A stretch of 64,000 bases of DNA from contig CALDTV010000009.1 in the NCBI GenBank assembly GCA_937923625.1, positions 62,001 through 126,000 on the forward strand, in the 5' to 3' direction. The DNA comes from an uncultured Alphaproteobacteria bacterium (lineage in GTDB: Bacteria > Pseudomonadota > Alphaproteobacteria > Micavibrionales > Micavibrionaceae). The notes under the pieces were generated by a model. The model searched no databases. It saw nothing but the letters and a program-made list of their open reading frames with translations, and was not told the DNA's origin. This document shows, piece by piece, positions 16,975-27,293 of the stretch. The position numbers were made by a program, and so were the translations under genes. Numbering within the stretch: position 1 is the stretch's first letter; each line of letters opens with the position of its first letter.

Positions 16975-19215
16975 ATGAGTATCACTGCACGCCACAATCT
17001 TTTTGGCCTATCCAGCCCATCCGTTGATGATACTTGGAAATTTGGCTCTCTCGTTGCCAAACATGCTATTCATAGAGCTGGCGATCTTTATAAAACCGCA
17101 AAGAACCTTCCCCAAAATGTTATAAGAGCCGCTGTTTCTGGTGACACTTATTCAAGAGAAAACGCTTGGCAAGGCTTAAAAAAACTTGCTGTCTGCGGAA
17201 GCTATGTGGCGTTAGGCGTGGCATTATCCAGCGCGACAGGCATTGCCCTAACAGCCGCCGTTGGGGTTAGCGCAACACACGCCGCAATAGACGGGCGTTC
17301 AAAAGGGCAAAGCTTAAAAGAAACATTTTCCAGTGCTGATACTTGGGGTAATATTGTTTTTGCTTCTACGCTTTCTAGTGTTGGTGTTCTTGCAGGTAAC
17401 TTCGCTGGCGTTTCCGAAGCCCATGCCGCCGAGCCTGATTTAAATAAAGCGGCCCCCCCTGCCACAACACCAGAAGAGCCTGCCACTTACAAACCAGGTG
17501 AAGCTGGCGCAGAAGCAGGACGTTTAGCTTCGCAACAAGCTGCCGAAGCTTCTGCAGAAGCTGCTGAATTAGTCGAAGCCATCAAAAATGGTACATACAC
17601 AGGGGCAAATGAAACAGCAACAATAGAACCCACAAAATTAGAAACTGTTCAAGTGGAATATGACGCCGCAAAAGCAACATTGGAAAAACTTGAGGCCTGT
17701 ACCGAAGACTGTGATAATGACGCTCTTAAAGCAGCAAAAGAAGAAGTTGCTCATACACTCAATGAGTTAAATAGAGAAACACGATTAGCGGGTGAGGCAG
17801 CACAAACCGCCCCATCAGAAGAACAGCAGCCTGTTATGACCGAAATGCCAGAACTTGATCCTGCGCATGTTGGTCATTACGCATGGCCAGATGAGCAAAC
17901 ATACGAGGCAACAAATGCTGAGTTAAGTGAAGAGGAAGACCTAGACGACCCTCAAGCGGACTTGGGTTTTAATCGTGAACAACTAGCCGATAGGTTAGCA
18001 AAAGCAGCACCCAATGCTATTTTTAATGATGATTACAGTGATGACGGCACATACAACTTGTCGCCTGAAGAAGCTGCTGCATTAGCCGCCCAAAATGCTG
18101 CCAACGATGCAACTATAATACCTATAGAATTAGGATATGAGCCAACAGATCCTGCGAACGATATAGAGCATTACCGCAACGCCTTGAACGCAAATCGAGC
18201 AGAAATAGCACAACTACCAGCAGATTGCGATGCAAACTGTATTGATGGATTAGAACAAGAAGGATTAAAGACAGTAGACGTTGCGCAAAAAGATAACGTT
18301 GAACCTACATCTGAAGTGGCAGATGATCAGCTTCCTGAAACAGCCACGATAAGATTACAAGATGGATTTATACCTTGGCATTTTGTTCAAGACGTCTATG
18401 ACCTTTCTTCTAACGCTGATATTGTTGCTAAATTGAACGAAATCGCTGTCTTAAACGAAATTTCATATGATCAACTGAGCAAATTAGAGGAAGGACAAAG
18501 CCTAATTGCTCCTTTTTCTGAAAATCTTGTCGGATCCGTCCCTCCAGTCGCCTCAATCCCTTATGATTTCTCTAATGATACGTTTGGCCCCGTTAATGAG
18601 GCTGCCCCCCTTGAATTACAACCAGCCCCTCATCTGGATGGTGTTCCAAGTGAAAAGGTTGATATAACTGCGCCAGTTGCTACCCCTAAGCCAGAAGATG
18701 TTTTAGGAGATGGACCTGCTGATGCTGCTGATGATCCCGTATTCGAGCCTATCGCTTCTAAGTCTCCTTCCACGCCAATATTGGCGGATAACGAGACAGA
18801 CTCTGTCCATAGATTCTTAAATGCTTCAACTCTCGTCGATAGCAACCCTGGAAATGATATGCCAACCGTGATGGAATTTATTAAGGTTGCTGGAGAAGTG
18901 GAAGGAATCACGCCAGAGGATGTTTCAACAGTTATTGACAAATACACAAAAGTAGCGGCCCAAGACGGCTTCCTTATGACCGCTGATGCGATCAACGTTG
19001 TTGATGCTTATGCTGGCGTGCTTCATGAACATACTCAAGACGGCACACTGACCAATGCAGACTATAGACAAGCCGTATCAGCCGCTTTTGCAGAACTTGC
19101 TAAAGCTGACTTTATTACCGACACCCCCGGTGTCGTGGACGATGTTGAGCCTTTCACACCAGAAGAGCATAGAGCCGCAAACCGCCTCATGGCCTCTATC
19201 CTTGCACCAAAATAA
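16975..19215 (+). CDS. Large acidic Ala/Glu-rich membrane-associated protein with a LysM-like segment
   Basis: I do not recognise the family. This 746-residue protein has an N-terminal basic, helical region. Two hydrophobic stretches follow at about 70-100 and 125-145, the second ending SEAHAAE like a signal-peptidase site. A long acidic, Ala/Pro/Glu-rich region comes next (about 150-640). Within it, residues about 458-512 (FIPWHFVQDVYDLSS... ending LEEGQSLIAPF) look like a divergent LysM repeat. A helical C-terminus (about 620-746) has paired 'ADAINVVDAYAGVL' type helices. The cysteine pairs CTEDC and CDANC may form disulfides, so the long region is probably outside the cytoplasm. Confidence 0.72.
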   Translation: MSITARHNLFGLSSPSVDDTWKFGSLVAKHAIHRAGDLYKTAKNLPQNVIRAAVSGDTYSRENAWQGLKKLAVCGSYVALGVALSSATGIALTAAVGVSATHAAIDGRSKGQSLKETFSSADTWGNIVFASTLSSVGVLAGNFAGVSEAHAAEPDLNKAAPPATTPEEPATYKPGEAGAEAGRLASQQAAEASAEAAELVEAIKNGTYTGANETATIEPTKLETVQVEYDAAKATLEKLEACTEDCDNDALKAAKEEVAHTLNELNRETRLAGEAAQTAPSEEQQPVMTEMPELDPAHVGHYAWPDEQTYEATNAELSEEEDLDDPQADLGFNREQLADRLAKAAPNAIFNDDYSDDGTYNLSPEEAAALAAQNAANDATIIPIELGYEPTDPANDIEHYRNALNANRAEIAQLPADCDANCIDGLEQEGLKTVDVAQKDNVEPTSEVADDQLPETATIRLQDGFIPWHFVQDVYDLSSNADIVAKLNEIAVLNEISYDQLSKLEEGQSLIAPFSENLVGSVPPVASIPYDFSNDTFGPVNEAAPLELQPAPHLDGVPSEKVDITAPVATPKPEDVLGDGPADAADDPVFEPIASKSPSTPILADNETDSVHRFLNASTLVDSNPGNDMPTVMEFIKVAGEVEGITPEDVSTVIDKYTKVAAQDGFLMTADAINVVDAYAGVLHEHTQDGTLTNADYRQAVSAAFAELAKADFITDTPGVVDDVEPFTPEEHRAANRLMASILAPK

Positions 19216-19280
19216 AAATAGACGATAGAAAGTAGTATTTATTTTACATATGTAAAAAATTATGTTAGCTATTATCTAAT

Positions 19281-20015
19281 ATGATAGCACACCCTCTATT
19301 AGAAAAAATTGCAGCAGATTTCTCTGGTACTTTAGCCCAAAGATCAGGGAAATCTGACTTCGCCCCAGAGGGTATATTTGACGATTTTTTACTTAAACGC
19401 TTTTGCGCTTCTAACAGACATTATCATGACCTTATTCGCTTGATGGAAATGTTTGAAGCAATCGAAGATAATGATCTTCGCTTTCAACGCCCGCAACAAG
19501 CAAAGATGGCTCTTGTTTTGAGAGACGCTTTTTACGCCCCTCACCATCACAGACCTGGAACACCGACAGGACAAAGAAAAAAAGAAATTCGTACGTTTTT
19601 GGACATACTCGCTGTTGAACCAGAATTCGCCGATGAAGTATGCAATTTGGTTGAAGTGACAGATCCCCCTTACATTGATTCTACAGATCAGCAATTAATG
19701 GTTGATCTGGATATGATAGCCGTTGGCGAAGAACGCCGACGATACAACGAATATGCCATTGGCACCGCAAAAGAGTTGCTGCCTGTTTTTGGTGAACAGG
19801 CATACACACAAGCAAGGCTAAGCTTTTTATCTGAGCTAATCCAAGGCAACAGAGTTTTCGAAACAGATTATTTTGAAGCAAAATTTGGGCTTAAGGCAAA
19901 AGATAACGCCCTTTGGGAGCAAGAAAATCTTCCCATAATTATTGCGCAAACACAAATGCTACCCAGCGTTTCAGCTTTATATAGCCGTAAACCAGCCACA
20001 AGAAATCTTTCTTAA
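19281..20015 (+). CDS. Degenerate HD-superfamily (COG4339-like) protein
   Basis: This 244-residue soluble protein resembles the predicted HD-superfamily phosphohydrolases of COG4339 over most of its length: NRHYHDLIRLMEMF (compare RHYHN..H...ML), LVLRDAFYAPHH, VDLDMIAVGEERRRYNEYA (compare DADLAILG...Y..Y) and a C-terminal R..FL....IY-like helix. The diagnostic metal-binding HD is missing, because FHDAIY reads LRDAFY and the usual T..H reads TDPP. If the homology is right, it is catalytically altered or dead. It follows the 746-aa gene by 65 bp on the same strand. The family call is from memory of the motif pattern. Confidence 0.6.
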   Translation: MIAHPLLEKIAADFSGTLAQRSGKSDFAPEGIFDDFLLKRFCASNRHYHDLIRLMEMFEAIEDNDLRFQRPQQAKMALVLRDAFYAPHHHRPGTPTGQRKKEIRTFLDILAVEPEFADEVCNLVEVTDPPYIDSTDQQLMVDLDMIAVGEERRRYNEYAIGTAKELLPVFGEQAYTQARLSFLSELIQGNRVFETDYFEAKFGLKAKDNALWEQENLPIIIAQTQMLPSVSALYSRKPATRNLS

Positions 20016-20057
20016 CGTCTTTGATATTTCGTCGTAAAATAATAGCCGCCTAAGATC

Positions 20058-21215
20058 TTACAAATAACGATCAGGGTTGAGGGCTTTTGTGCCTTTGCGG
20101 ATTTCGAAATGAAGTTGCGGGCGGTCTACCTGACCAGAATCCCCGACTGTGCCAATTGACGTGCCGCGTTTAACGATATCGCCGCGCTTGATCAAGATTT
20201 TATCCAAATGAGCATAAGCACTAATAAGCTTGTCTTCATGACGGACCAAGATCAGGTTACCATAGCCTTCCAAATCATCGCCCGTATAAACCACAACGCC
20301 ATTTTCTGCCGCCCTAACGGGCGTCCCCCGCACGGCAGAAATATTAATACCGTCATTATGCAGGCCATTGGCTTTTGGGCCAAAGCCTGAAATCACATTA
20401 CCATCAACGGGCGTCATAAATTTTCCATTCCCTGATAGTTTCGGGATTTCAGCAGGAATTTCAACTTGGCTGCTAGCGGCAGAGGCTTCTTGCACGCTTG
20501 GTTTGATTGGCGGCGGCGCGACATTGACCACGCCAGAATTCACCCCCGCTGAAGCGACAGAAGGACTCACGATAACAGGGGAGCTTGCGCCCATCGCTGT
20601 TGTTGTGGCCGCGGCGACAGATGTTGAAGCTGTTGTCACGACATTTGTTGGCGTGGTGGCTAGTGAAGTAGCTGGTGTTGTGGCTAGTGTAGTGTTTTGC
20701 GGCAATCTATTTGCCGTCACAGTTGTCGTTTCACGCACAACAGGCGCCACACGCGCAAGCTCAACGGGCTTGGCTATATTCATCGCTTCAATCGCTTTTT
20801 GCGTGGGCGTTGGTAAGCGTAATAATTGCCCAGAACTTAAAGCATAAGGCGCTTGTAAATTATTTAACTCAACCAAACGGTTCGGGCTCACATCATATAA
20901 TGTGGCAATACTACCGATAGAATCCCCAACCTTCACGCGATATTCAGTGGGCGGCGGCAGTTTTAGGCGGTCACCCGTCACCAAGCTATAAGGCGCATTC
21001 ATTTTGTTCAGCGCAATAAGCTCCCGCACGGGCAATTGATAATTCTGCGCGACTTTATAAATTGTATCTCCGGGTAATATCGTATGAATGCCCGTGCTCC
21101 CCGCGCCTTTTTGCACGCCATAATTTTGCACGCTCACGGCTTGTTGCGTGCCACAGGCCGCCAACGGAATAGACAAGGCACAAGATAATGCCGTTACATA
21201 TAAAAACTTTTTCAT
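20058..21215 (-). CDS. NlpD/DipM-like LysM lipoprotein with degenerate M23 domain
   Basis: A 385-residue envelope protein: signal with lipobox PLAAC (Cys21), LysM repeats at about 44-88 and 92-135, a Thr/Ala/Val-rich linker (about 140-260), and a LytM/M23 domain (about 270-383). The zinc ligands of active LytM are altered. HxGxD reads GLHNDGINI and HLHFE reads PQLHFE, leaving the domain without the full ligand set. That is the state of NlpD and EnvC, which activate amidases during cell separation. It overlaps the upstream pcm gene by 4 bp (ATGA); nlpD next to pcm is a classic order. Confidence 0.9.
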   Translation of the reverse strand: MKKFLYVTALSCALSIPLAACGTQQAVSVQNYGVQKGAGSTGIHTILPGDTIYKVAQNYQLPVRELIALNKMNAPYSLVTGDRLKLPPPTEYRVKVGDSIGSIATLYDVSPNRLVELNNLQAPYALSSGQLLRLPTPTQKAIEAMNIAKPVELARVAPVVRETTTVTANRLPQNTTLATTPATSLATTPTNVVTTASTSVAAATTTAMGASSPVIVSPSVASAGVNSGVVNVAPPPIKPSVQEASAASSQVEIPAEIPKLSGNGKFMTPVDGNVISGFGPKANGLHNDGINISAVRGTPVRAAENGVVVYTGDDLEGYGNLILVRHEDKLISAYAHLDKILIKRGDIVKRGTSIGTVGDSGQVDRPQLHFEIRKGTKALNPDRYL

Positions 21216-21970
21216 GCGGATTCTTTTTTTAGCTCTTTACGGTTGTCTTCAATCTCACGTTTATTCTTACCATTATCACGCACAATATCAGGCAATAATG
21301 GCACAAATCGGACAGGCATAACATCAGACACAGAATAAGTATCTGCCGCTTCTTTTTTATATTTCTTGACCATTTGACCACCAGAATTAGACTCTCGTGC
21401 TTCAACAGGGGCAATCATAATGCCCCCCACATTCAGTTGATCAATCAATGCGGAGGGCGGTTTGCCCTTCGCGGCGGCGGCAACGATAATGCGATCAAAC
21501 GGCGCTTGGTCGATGCCATGTATTCTTGGCCACCCTTTCATCCCATCCCCATAAAGCGCCGTAATATTACGCAAATGAAGATCTGTAAAATTTTGCTCTG
21601 CTAAATCATGTAATGGTTTATGCCGTTCGATTGTGTAAACACGTCTTGCGATACGCGACAGCACACATGCTTGATAGCCTGTACCTGTACCAATTTCCAA
21701 CACCTTACAACGATCCGTCACTTCTAACGCCTCAATCATTTTTGCCACCACCATCGGTTGGCTAATCGTCTGCCCCAACCCAATCGGCACAGCAATATCT
21801 TCATAGGCTTGATCCGCCATGGCTTGGGGGATGAAATGCTCCCGCGGCACACGCTCCATGGCGCTTAAAACATTTGTATCTGCCACACCCGCTTGGCGCA
21901 AAGCCATCACAAGCCTTATTTTCTTGGCGTCAACTGTGCTCTGCATGCTATGGGCATTTCTGGTGTTCAT
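21212..21970 (-). CDS. pcm: Protein-L-isoaspartate O-methyltransferase
   Basis: The SAM-dependent enzyme repairs isoaspartyl damage in aged proteins. Motif I is VLEIGTGTGYQACVLSRIA, followed by VYTIERHKPL, DRIIVAAAAKGKPPSALIDQL and GGIMIAPVE. HFIPQAMADQAYEDIAVPIGLGQTISQPMVVA is the family-typical substrate region, written here as separate blocks HFIPQAMADQAYED and GLGQTISQP. I prefer ATG 21970 (252 residues), which has GGAG 10 nt upstream, over a start at 22033 that would add a non-conserved hydrophobic leader. Its stop overlaps the nlpD-like start, so the two are translationally coupled. Confidence 0.93.
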   Translation of the reverse strand: MNTRNAHSMQSTVDAKKIRLVMALRQAGVADTNVLSAMERVPREHFIPQAMADQAYEDIAVPIGLGQTISQPMVVAKMIEALEVTDRCKVLEIGTGTGYQACVLSRIARRVYTIERHKPLHDLAEQNFTDLHLRNITALYGDGMKGWPRIHGIDQAPFDRIIVAAAAKGKPPSALIDQLNVGGIMIAPVEARESNSGGQMVKKYKKEAADTYSVSDVMPVRFVPLLPDIVRDNGKNKREIEDNRKELKKESA

Positions 21971-22088
21971 GTCATTAAGGCTCCAAAGAGAATTGGTTAC
22001 AATGATTCTATAGTGTAAAAACGTTATGGACAACCATTCTAAAGATAAATTATTGATAAAATAATTTACATATTTTATAGTCTAGCTC

Positions 22089-22745
22089 ATGACGCAACTA
22101 ATAAAAACATGGATATCACAGGCACACGCCTCTGGCGGATTGCGCGCTGCCTTTGTTGACTGCCAAGCTGCTGAGCATGAAAAATTTGGTGATGATCAAA
22201 ATTTTCACACAGCCAAACGTTTAATGGATGGGTTGAGAGCTGATAACATACCTATTATTCACTTTATGCTAAACGAAGAGATCACTCGCCAAAACCCCCG
22301 TTCATTTCTGTATAAAGATAAAAGCGGCACAAACATTCCCTACCCATTCTTAGACTTTAAGATTGTTGTCCCCGCAGCTGATGATTGGGTTTATCCCAAA
22401 GGGTATAAGAATGGCTTTCAAAATCCACATTCAATTCATATTTTTCAAAATGATAATCCCAAGGGGGATGAGAGGAATACACTTCTAATCGCTTCAGGCT
22501 TTTGGGCAGATGACTGCGTCAAATTTACTGGCCTAGGAAGCTTCGAACAAGTAGCATCCCCTGAAAATCATAAAGTTATTTTTGTGACAGATGCCAGCGG
22601 TGTTATATCAAACAATGATGCTTATATGGCATCATTAAAAAAGGCGTGTGATGACAGGTTTAAAGAGAACATCGCGCTCGCAACCACAGATGAAGTTCTT
22701 ACCTGTGTCGCAAATTTAAACGTTCCCGCCCTTAGGCGTAACTAA
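22089..22745 (+). CDS. Isochorismatase-like cysteine hydrolase
   Basis: This 218-residue cytosolic protein has the isochorismatase-hydrolase fold pattern: [16 protein letters not shown] with the first-strand acidic residue, [21 protein letters not shown] in the place of the K....F motif, and [21 protein letters not shown] carrying the presumed nucleophile cysteine (compare G...D.CV..T). [10 protein letters not shown] is the usual strand before the last helix. The substrate is unknown and the family includes nicotinamidases and isochorismatases. It is more divergent than typical members. It is convergent with serS, and the two genes overlap by 4 bp at their stops. Confidence 0.72.
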   Translation: MTQLIKTWISQAHASGGLRAAFVDCQAAEHEKFGDDQNFHTAKRLMDGLRADNIPIIHFMLNEEITRQNPRSFLYKDKSGTNIPYPFLDFKIVVPAADDWVYPKGYKNGFQNPHSIHIFQNDNPKGDERNTLLIASGFWADDCVKFTGLGSFEQVASPENHKVIFVTDASGVISNNDAYMASLKKACDDRFKENIALATTDEVLTCVANLNVPALRRN

Positions 22746-24025
22746 GCCTTCACAATCTTTTCAATGCCACCCATATATGGTTTTAGGACATCGGGAATAA
22801 CAACACCACCATCGGCGGGGTCGTAATAATTTTCCATTACCGCAATAAGCGTTCGCCCAACCGCAAGGCCAGAACCGTTTAGGGTATGAACAAAGTCCGT
22901 TTTCTTCTCGCCTTTGGCCTTAAACCTTGCGTTCATGCGCCTTGCTTGAAAATCACCACAGGTCGAACAGCTAGAAATTTCACGATAAGCATTTTGCCCT
23001 GGCATCCATGCTTCAATGTCAAATGTTTTACGCGCACCAAACCCCGTATCTCCCGTGCATAAAACCACGGTGCGATAAGGAATTTCCAGCGCTTCTAAAA
23101 CACCTTCGGCGCATTTCAACATGCGTTCATGTTCTGCATCACTCTCATCAGGGTGGGTAATGGACACCATCTCCACCTTATAAAATTGGTGTTGGCGCAA
23201 CATGCCGCGTGTATCACGCCCTGCACTCCCCGCCTCTTTTCTAAAACACGGGGTAAAGGCCGTGTAACGGCGCGGCAAACTTTCCGCCTCGACAATTTCT
23301 TCGCGGACAATATTGGTCAACACAACCTCAGACGTTGGCACCAACCAACGACCATCGGTTGTTTCAAACTGATCATCTTGGAACTTTGGTAACTGCCCCG
23401 TGCCATACATAACATCTGTACTGACCAATAAGGGCGGTGAGCACTCTGTATAGCCATTCTTTTCTGTTTGGGTATCCAACATGAATTGGGCAATCGCCCG
23501 TTCTAGCCGCGCAATTTGACTGCTGAGCAAAACAAAACGGCTACCGCTTAACTTTGCCGCAGTTTCAAAATCCATCATACCGAGCTTTTCACCTATGTCG
23601 TAATGCTCTGGGCAATCATTGGCGCCAAATCTATTCTTCGGCTCACCCCATGTGCGGATTTCAACATTGTCGTTCTCATCCGCGCCATCGGGCACATCAT
23701 CTTTCATAATGTTCGGTAAGCTAGAGAGGATCGTTTTTAGCTCCTCGCCCAAATCGCGGTCTTGATCCTCCAGCGCGGTCATTTTGTCTTTTATGGCACT
23801 TACCGCATCCATTGTCTCTTGGGCGTCGCCGCCTGCGGCTTTGACCTTGCCAATCTCTTTTGATTTCTCATTCCGCTCTTGCTGGAGCGTCTGCAACGCG
23901 GTCTGTACCGCGCGACGTTTCTCATCAAGCGTTAAAATATCGTGGCTTTGCGCCTCTAACCCGCGTCGCGCCATGGCGGCGTCAAAATCGCTTGGATTTT
24001 CTCTTATTGCTTTTAAATCAAACAT
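22742..24025 (-). CDS. serS: Seryl-tRNA synthetase
   Basis: A class II aminoacyl-tRNA synthetase of 427 residues. It has the N-terminal coiled-coil arm (about 25-100) that contacts the long variable arm of tRNA-Ser. Motif 2 lies in [20 protein letters not shown], with [14 protein letters not shown] following. [20 protein letters not shown] and the motif 3 region [17 protein letters not shown] are also present. All expected regions are intact. No upstream T-box-like leader is visible, as expected outside Gram-positives. The 260 bp upstream hold half a palindromic repeat and AT-rich DNA. Confidence 0.97.
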   Translation of the reverse strand: MFDLKAIRENPSDFDAAMARRGLEAQSHDILTLDEKRRAVQTALQTLQQERNEKSKEIGKVKAAGGDAQETMDAVSAIKDKMTALEDQDRDLGEELKTILSSLPNIMKDDVPDGADENDNVEIRTWGEPKNRFGANDCPEHYDIGEKLGMMDFETAAKLSGSRFVLLSSQIARLERAIAQFMLDTQTEKNGYTECSPPLLVSTDVMYGTGQLPKFQDDQFETTDGRWLVPTSEVVLTNIVREEIVEAESLPRRYTAFTPCFRKEAGSAGRDTRGMLRQHQFYKVEMVSITHPDESDAEHERMLKCAEGVLEALEIPYRTVVLCTGDTGFGARKTFDIEAWMPGQNAYREISSCSTCGDFQARRMNARFKAKGEKKTDFVHTLNGSGLAVGRTLIAVMENYYDPADGGVVIPDVLKPYMGGIEKIVKA

Positions 24026-24063
24026 CGTACTTTTCCTCTATTTTAAAAATTCTCACATATAAT

Positions 24064-24093
24064 GTCATTGCCCGCGAAGCGAAGCAATCGAGA
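24064..24093. repeat. Palindromic repeat family A, left half
   Basis: GTCATTGCCCGCGAAGCGAAG and CAATCGAG match the left arm. The expected right arm is at best very degenerate (about 24103-24121). A C-rich run, tacgcccccccccctc, follows at about 24122. Confidence 0.55.
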
Positions 24094-24285
24094 AAATGAA
24101 CGCAGATTTCCGCGACAATATGTACGCCCCCCCCCTCTTAAAACCCACTGAGAACTCTAAGCTTATTGTGAATAAACCCCAGATAAGCAAATATGAATCA
24201 TTTTTCATAAAATAAACCTTGCATTTTTCGAAAAAAAGCGTATAAATCCCCAAATAGTGTGTGTGTAATAGTGTAGAAATAAAGG

Positions 24286-27189
24286 GTGATGAAAATGGTA
24301 GCAGATATTATAACTTTACCAAAAGCAGGTGGGAACAGTGTCGTAGAAAAAGACGCGCTTACTATCAAAACAGATAAAAAACTTGATCTGCTTAATAAAC
24401 TTTTATCTTTAGGCGGATATAAAGGGGGAAAAATACCGAGCTGGGCGCATTTTGATGAATTGACACAGCATCCTCAGTTTTCTTTATACGGCGCAACTGG
24501 TGCCCTTGAAACTCTTCGTCGCGGTTTTGCTAAATTTAAAGCAGGCTCAGTGCCTGAAGGAATTTCTGTTTCACTTACAGCACAGGTTTCCTATGATGAT
24601 GTAAATTCAAAGGATAATCTTGCGGCAGAAAGATCTATGCGTGAAGCTTTTTTTAAAGTATTCGACAAAGATTGGGGCTGCAACCCTCGCGAGTTAGGTT
24701 TTCAATCGCTTGAAGAAGCACGTGTTTTGTTTGAAATTAACAGACTAACCCTTGGTAAAGATGAAAAAAAAGTTCCTAAATTCTTATCCAAGAAATTAAT
24801 GGAATCATTTCCACGTCTAGAAAAACCAGCAGAAACACCTACAGCAGATATTTTCGAGCGCGATACAATAAATAGTTCTGTTGAGCCATCAAAGCCCCCT
24901 ATTTTCATGACACCCCTTCACACGTTCGAACATAAATCTTCAGCGCTAAGTAGCGCAATGCCTTTTTCAGAAATTCACGAACAAATTTTCGATAATAGTG
25001 TTCCTCCAGGGGTCGTCCCCGCCCCTGAAGAAGAACGGGATAAAACTGAAAACCTTAGAACACTTATTAGCAGTGTCCACCGATCTCTCACAGAAATAGA
25101 TGATGATATTTTAGGCTCAATTTATGGCTCTCATTTATATTTTGGTAAGGTTATACCTGATGTTCATTTTACTATTCGCAGGGATTTTTTAAAACATGTA
25201 TTATCACATAAAGATGAATTTAACCTAGAACCAGGAAAAAGTGCAGAGTACAACCTAAGAAAACATTTTAGCTCCCAGTGCGAAGGAAAATGTACTCACG
25301 GTTCAGGAGAGACCCCTTGGTGGAAATCTATAAAGAGAGGTGAAATTCATACATCAAAATTAGAAGAGTTCTTAACTTTATGTGATGATGTTTTTTCTGA
25401 ACAAGGCGGCGGCGCCTTTAGGTTTTTTCTAGATGAGATTCAAAAGAAAGAACATGGATCTAATATAAATACATACAGAAAAGCAGCTTTCTTATATTTA
25501 TTTGCTAAACATTCTCTCAATCAACCTGACAGAGAAATGCCTTACTTTTTGACGCATGCGGATAGAGTTCACTCTATACTTAACGACTTATCTAATCGCC
25601 CGCTAACTCTTGAAAATTTGAATGACGTCAATCTTCAAAACATCTTAAGTCATGCAATCAATTATCCTAGCTTCAAATTTAATGATCCTATTATTGCTTC
25701 GGCTCCAGAAAACCACGCTTCGGAAGCGCCACCAGAAGCGCCACCAGAAACGCCACCAGAAGAGACAGAAGTCGCGGGTAATAAAAAACCACCCTTTTGG
25801 AGGAAATTATTCTTGCGAGTCGTTAGTGCTTATGCTGTTACGACAACTGCTTTAGCTTTTTTTAACCCTACTTTGCTCACATCACCTCCGCTCTCCGATT
25901 CATTTAACGATGCATCTCTGTCAGCAGTCGTGGCGCCTGAAGTATCCTCTGAAAAAACCTCAAACGTTGTTGTCATATCAGATCACGCGCCAACAAACTT
26001 TGATACAGCCAAATCAAACATAGATGCTGTGTTAGATGCAGCATTAGCAGCCGAAGTAGCCCCTGAAGCACTTGGTGACAAACGCTCAAACACCACAATT
26101 CCTGTCCCGCCTACCATCAAAAAACCTGATGCTCTCAAGGGATTTGAAACAGTAACAATTATCGATTTTGCACCTAAAGCGCCCAAAGATTTAGCGGCGC
26201 TAATGAAGCAACCTCCATTACCCGCGATTACAACGTTTACTCCACCACCAACACTGAATAGGGCTCCCCTGCAAAATGACAAACAGATCAGCGTGACAGC
26301 TCTTCGTGGAGAAAGCTCTGGAACCTCTGTTCTATCTGTTGCAAAAAAAGCTCCCGCGCTACCCGTAACTCAAATTGTAGAGGCATCACCTCGGGAGGTT
26401 GCACCATTAGTAACGAAGTCTTATATCATAAATAAAGGTAAAAAAGGCTTCAGTGGGGGAGATCTTAGCTTCACAATCCATACGAATGACGATAACCGTA
26501 TTGTAAGAGTACAAGGATCTGATCCTTCATATATGACTTTTTTAGGTCGTCGTCTAGACACATCAGATAACTCCATCCGTTATCCTAACGGGAATCCTGT
26601 GACCGATATACTTGGTAAGAAGGCTGTATTTGTTGCTGAAAAAATTGAAACGCCCAAAAACGCTTCCGCTCAGATGATTGCGGAAAAAACTTTTCATCAA
26701 GCTAAAGAAGCACAAGTAGCTGAAACTTTTCTCCCACCTATGCCTAAAACAAAACCGCAAGACAGAACGTTGGCTTCTTCTGTTGCTCCTGATAAAACAC
26801 CTTTCCCTTCAATATCTCCTAAGACAAAAGCAATAACATTTTCTATGGCCACCACTTTACCAACCTTAAAACCAGAATTTATTGAGCCGGCACATATTCC
26901 ATTTATTACAGTAACTCAAGCAGATAGAACGCCTAACGCACACGTTAGCCCATTTAAAAATGCCCCCGCAGCATCACGTATAGCGCCTATGCCAGCAGAA
27001 AAGCCCGTGCGCGTTAAAATGCCTCGTTACGTTGCCCCAACATTGACCGAGGTTGCCGCAAACACAGCGCCGCCAATGGCAACACCTTTCCCCTCATTTG
27101 ATCCAAGATCATCATTGTCAGCAAACGGCGAGACACTCTCCGCTGAAGGAAAGGCCCCTAAAGTAGAAGGCTTTACTTTTAAGTTGTAA
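24286..27189 (+). CDS. Very large single-pass membrane protein with Pro/Ala-rich C-terminal half
   Basis: No family recognised. The first 480 residues of this 967-residue protein look globular and cytosolic, with two related helical regions (around SWAHFDELTQHPQFSLYG and around YGSHLYFGKVIPDVHF). A 12-bp tandem repeat encodes APPEAPPETPPE just before one membrane helix at about 505-530 (LFLRVVSAYAVTTTALAFF). The remaining 430 residues are Pro/Ala/Thr/Lys-rich, with a small ordered patch near FSGGDLSFTIHTNDDNR. The layout suggests a cytosolic sensor or assembly domain linked to a long periplasmic stalk. A weak AAGGGTG ribosome site precedes the ATG. Confidence 0.72.
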   Translation: MMKMVADIITLPKAGGNSVVEKDALTIKTDKKLDLLNKLLSLGGYKGGKIPSWAHFDELTQHPQFSLYGATGALETLRRGFAKFKAGSVPEGISVSLTAQVSYDDVNSKDNLAAERSMREAFFKVFDKDWGCNPRELGFQSLEEARVLFEINRLTLGKDEKKVPKFLSKKLMESFPRLEKPAETPTADIFERDTINSSVEPSKPPIFMTPLHTFEHKSSALSSAMPFSEIHEQIFDNSVPPGVVPAPEEERDKTENLRTLISSVHRSLTEIDDDILGSIYGSHLYFGKVIPDVHFTIRRDFLKHVLSHKDEFNLEPGKSAEYNLRKHFSSQCEGKCTHGSGETPWWKSIKRGEIHTSKLEEFLTLCDDVFSEQGGGAFRFFLDEIQKKEHGSNINTYRKAAFLYLFAKHSLNQPDREMPYFLTHADRVHSILNDLSNRPLTLENLNDVNLQNILSHAINYPSFKFNDPIIASAPENHASEAPPEAPPETPPEETEVAGNKKPPFWRKLFLRVVSAYAVTTTALAFFNPTLLTSPPLSDSFNDASLSAVVAPEVSSEKTSNVVVISDHAPTNFDTAKSNIDAVLDAALAAEVAPEALGDKRSNTTIPVPPTIKKPDALKGFETVTIIDFAPKAPKDLAALMKQPPLPAITTFTPPPTLNRAPLQNDKQISVTALRGESSGTSVLSVAKKAPALPVTQIVEASPREVAPLVTKSYIINKGKKGFSGGDLSFTIHTNDDNRIVRVQGSDPSYMTFLGRRLDTSDNSIRYPNGNPVTDILGKKAVFVAEKIETPKNASAQMIAEKTFHQAKEAQVAETFLPPMPKTKPQDRTLASSVAPDKTPFPSISPKTKAITFSMATTLPTLKPEFIEPAHIPFITVTQADRTPNAHVSPFKNAPAASRIAPMPAEKPVRVKMPRYVAPTLTEVAANTAPPMATPFPSFDPRSSLSANGETLSAEGKAPKVEGFTFKL
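25726..25761 (+). repeat. Three 12-bp tandem repeats in the 967-aa gene
   Basis: GCGCCACCAGAA occurs twice and ACGCCACCAGAA once, in tandem. They encode a Pro/Glu hinge immediately before the membrane helix. In-frame copy-number change would be tolerated. Confidence 0.85.
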
Positions 27190-27205
27190 CCCCCAGATAA
27201 AATTT

Positions 27206-27249
27206 AACGTTAAAGCCTCGCATTGATAATGTTTGAAGGCTTTAGCGTT
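27206..27249 (+). terminator. Possible terminator hairpin after the 967-aa gene
   Basis: AACGTTAAAGCCT and AGGCTTTAGCGTT form a 13-nt stem with one mismatch around an 18-nt loop. The hairpin begins 17 bp after the stop, but no strong T run follows, so factor-dependent or mRNA-stabilising roles are also possible. Confidence 0.45.
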
Positions 27250-27293
27250 TAAAAAACTCGTGACCTCTGACGCCGTCATGTTAGAATCCTCGG

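Noticed and set aside
20368-20847. 159-codon plus-strand ORF opposite the nlpD-like gene
   Set aside because: It mirrors the Thr/Ala/Val-rich linker of the real gene. It has no ribosome site and its composition is an antisense artefact.
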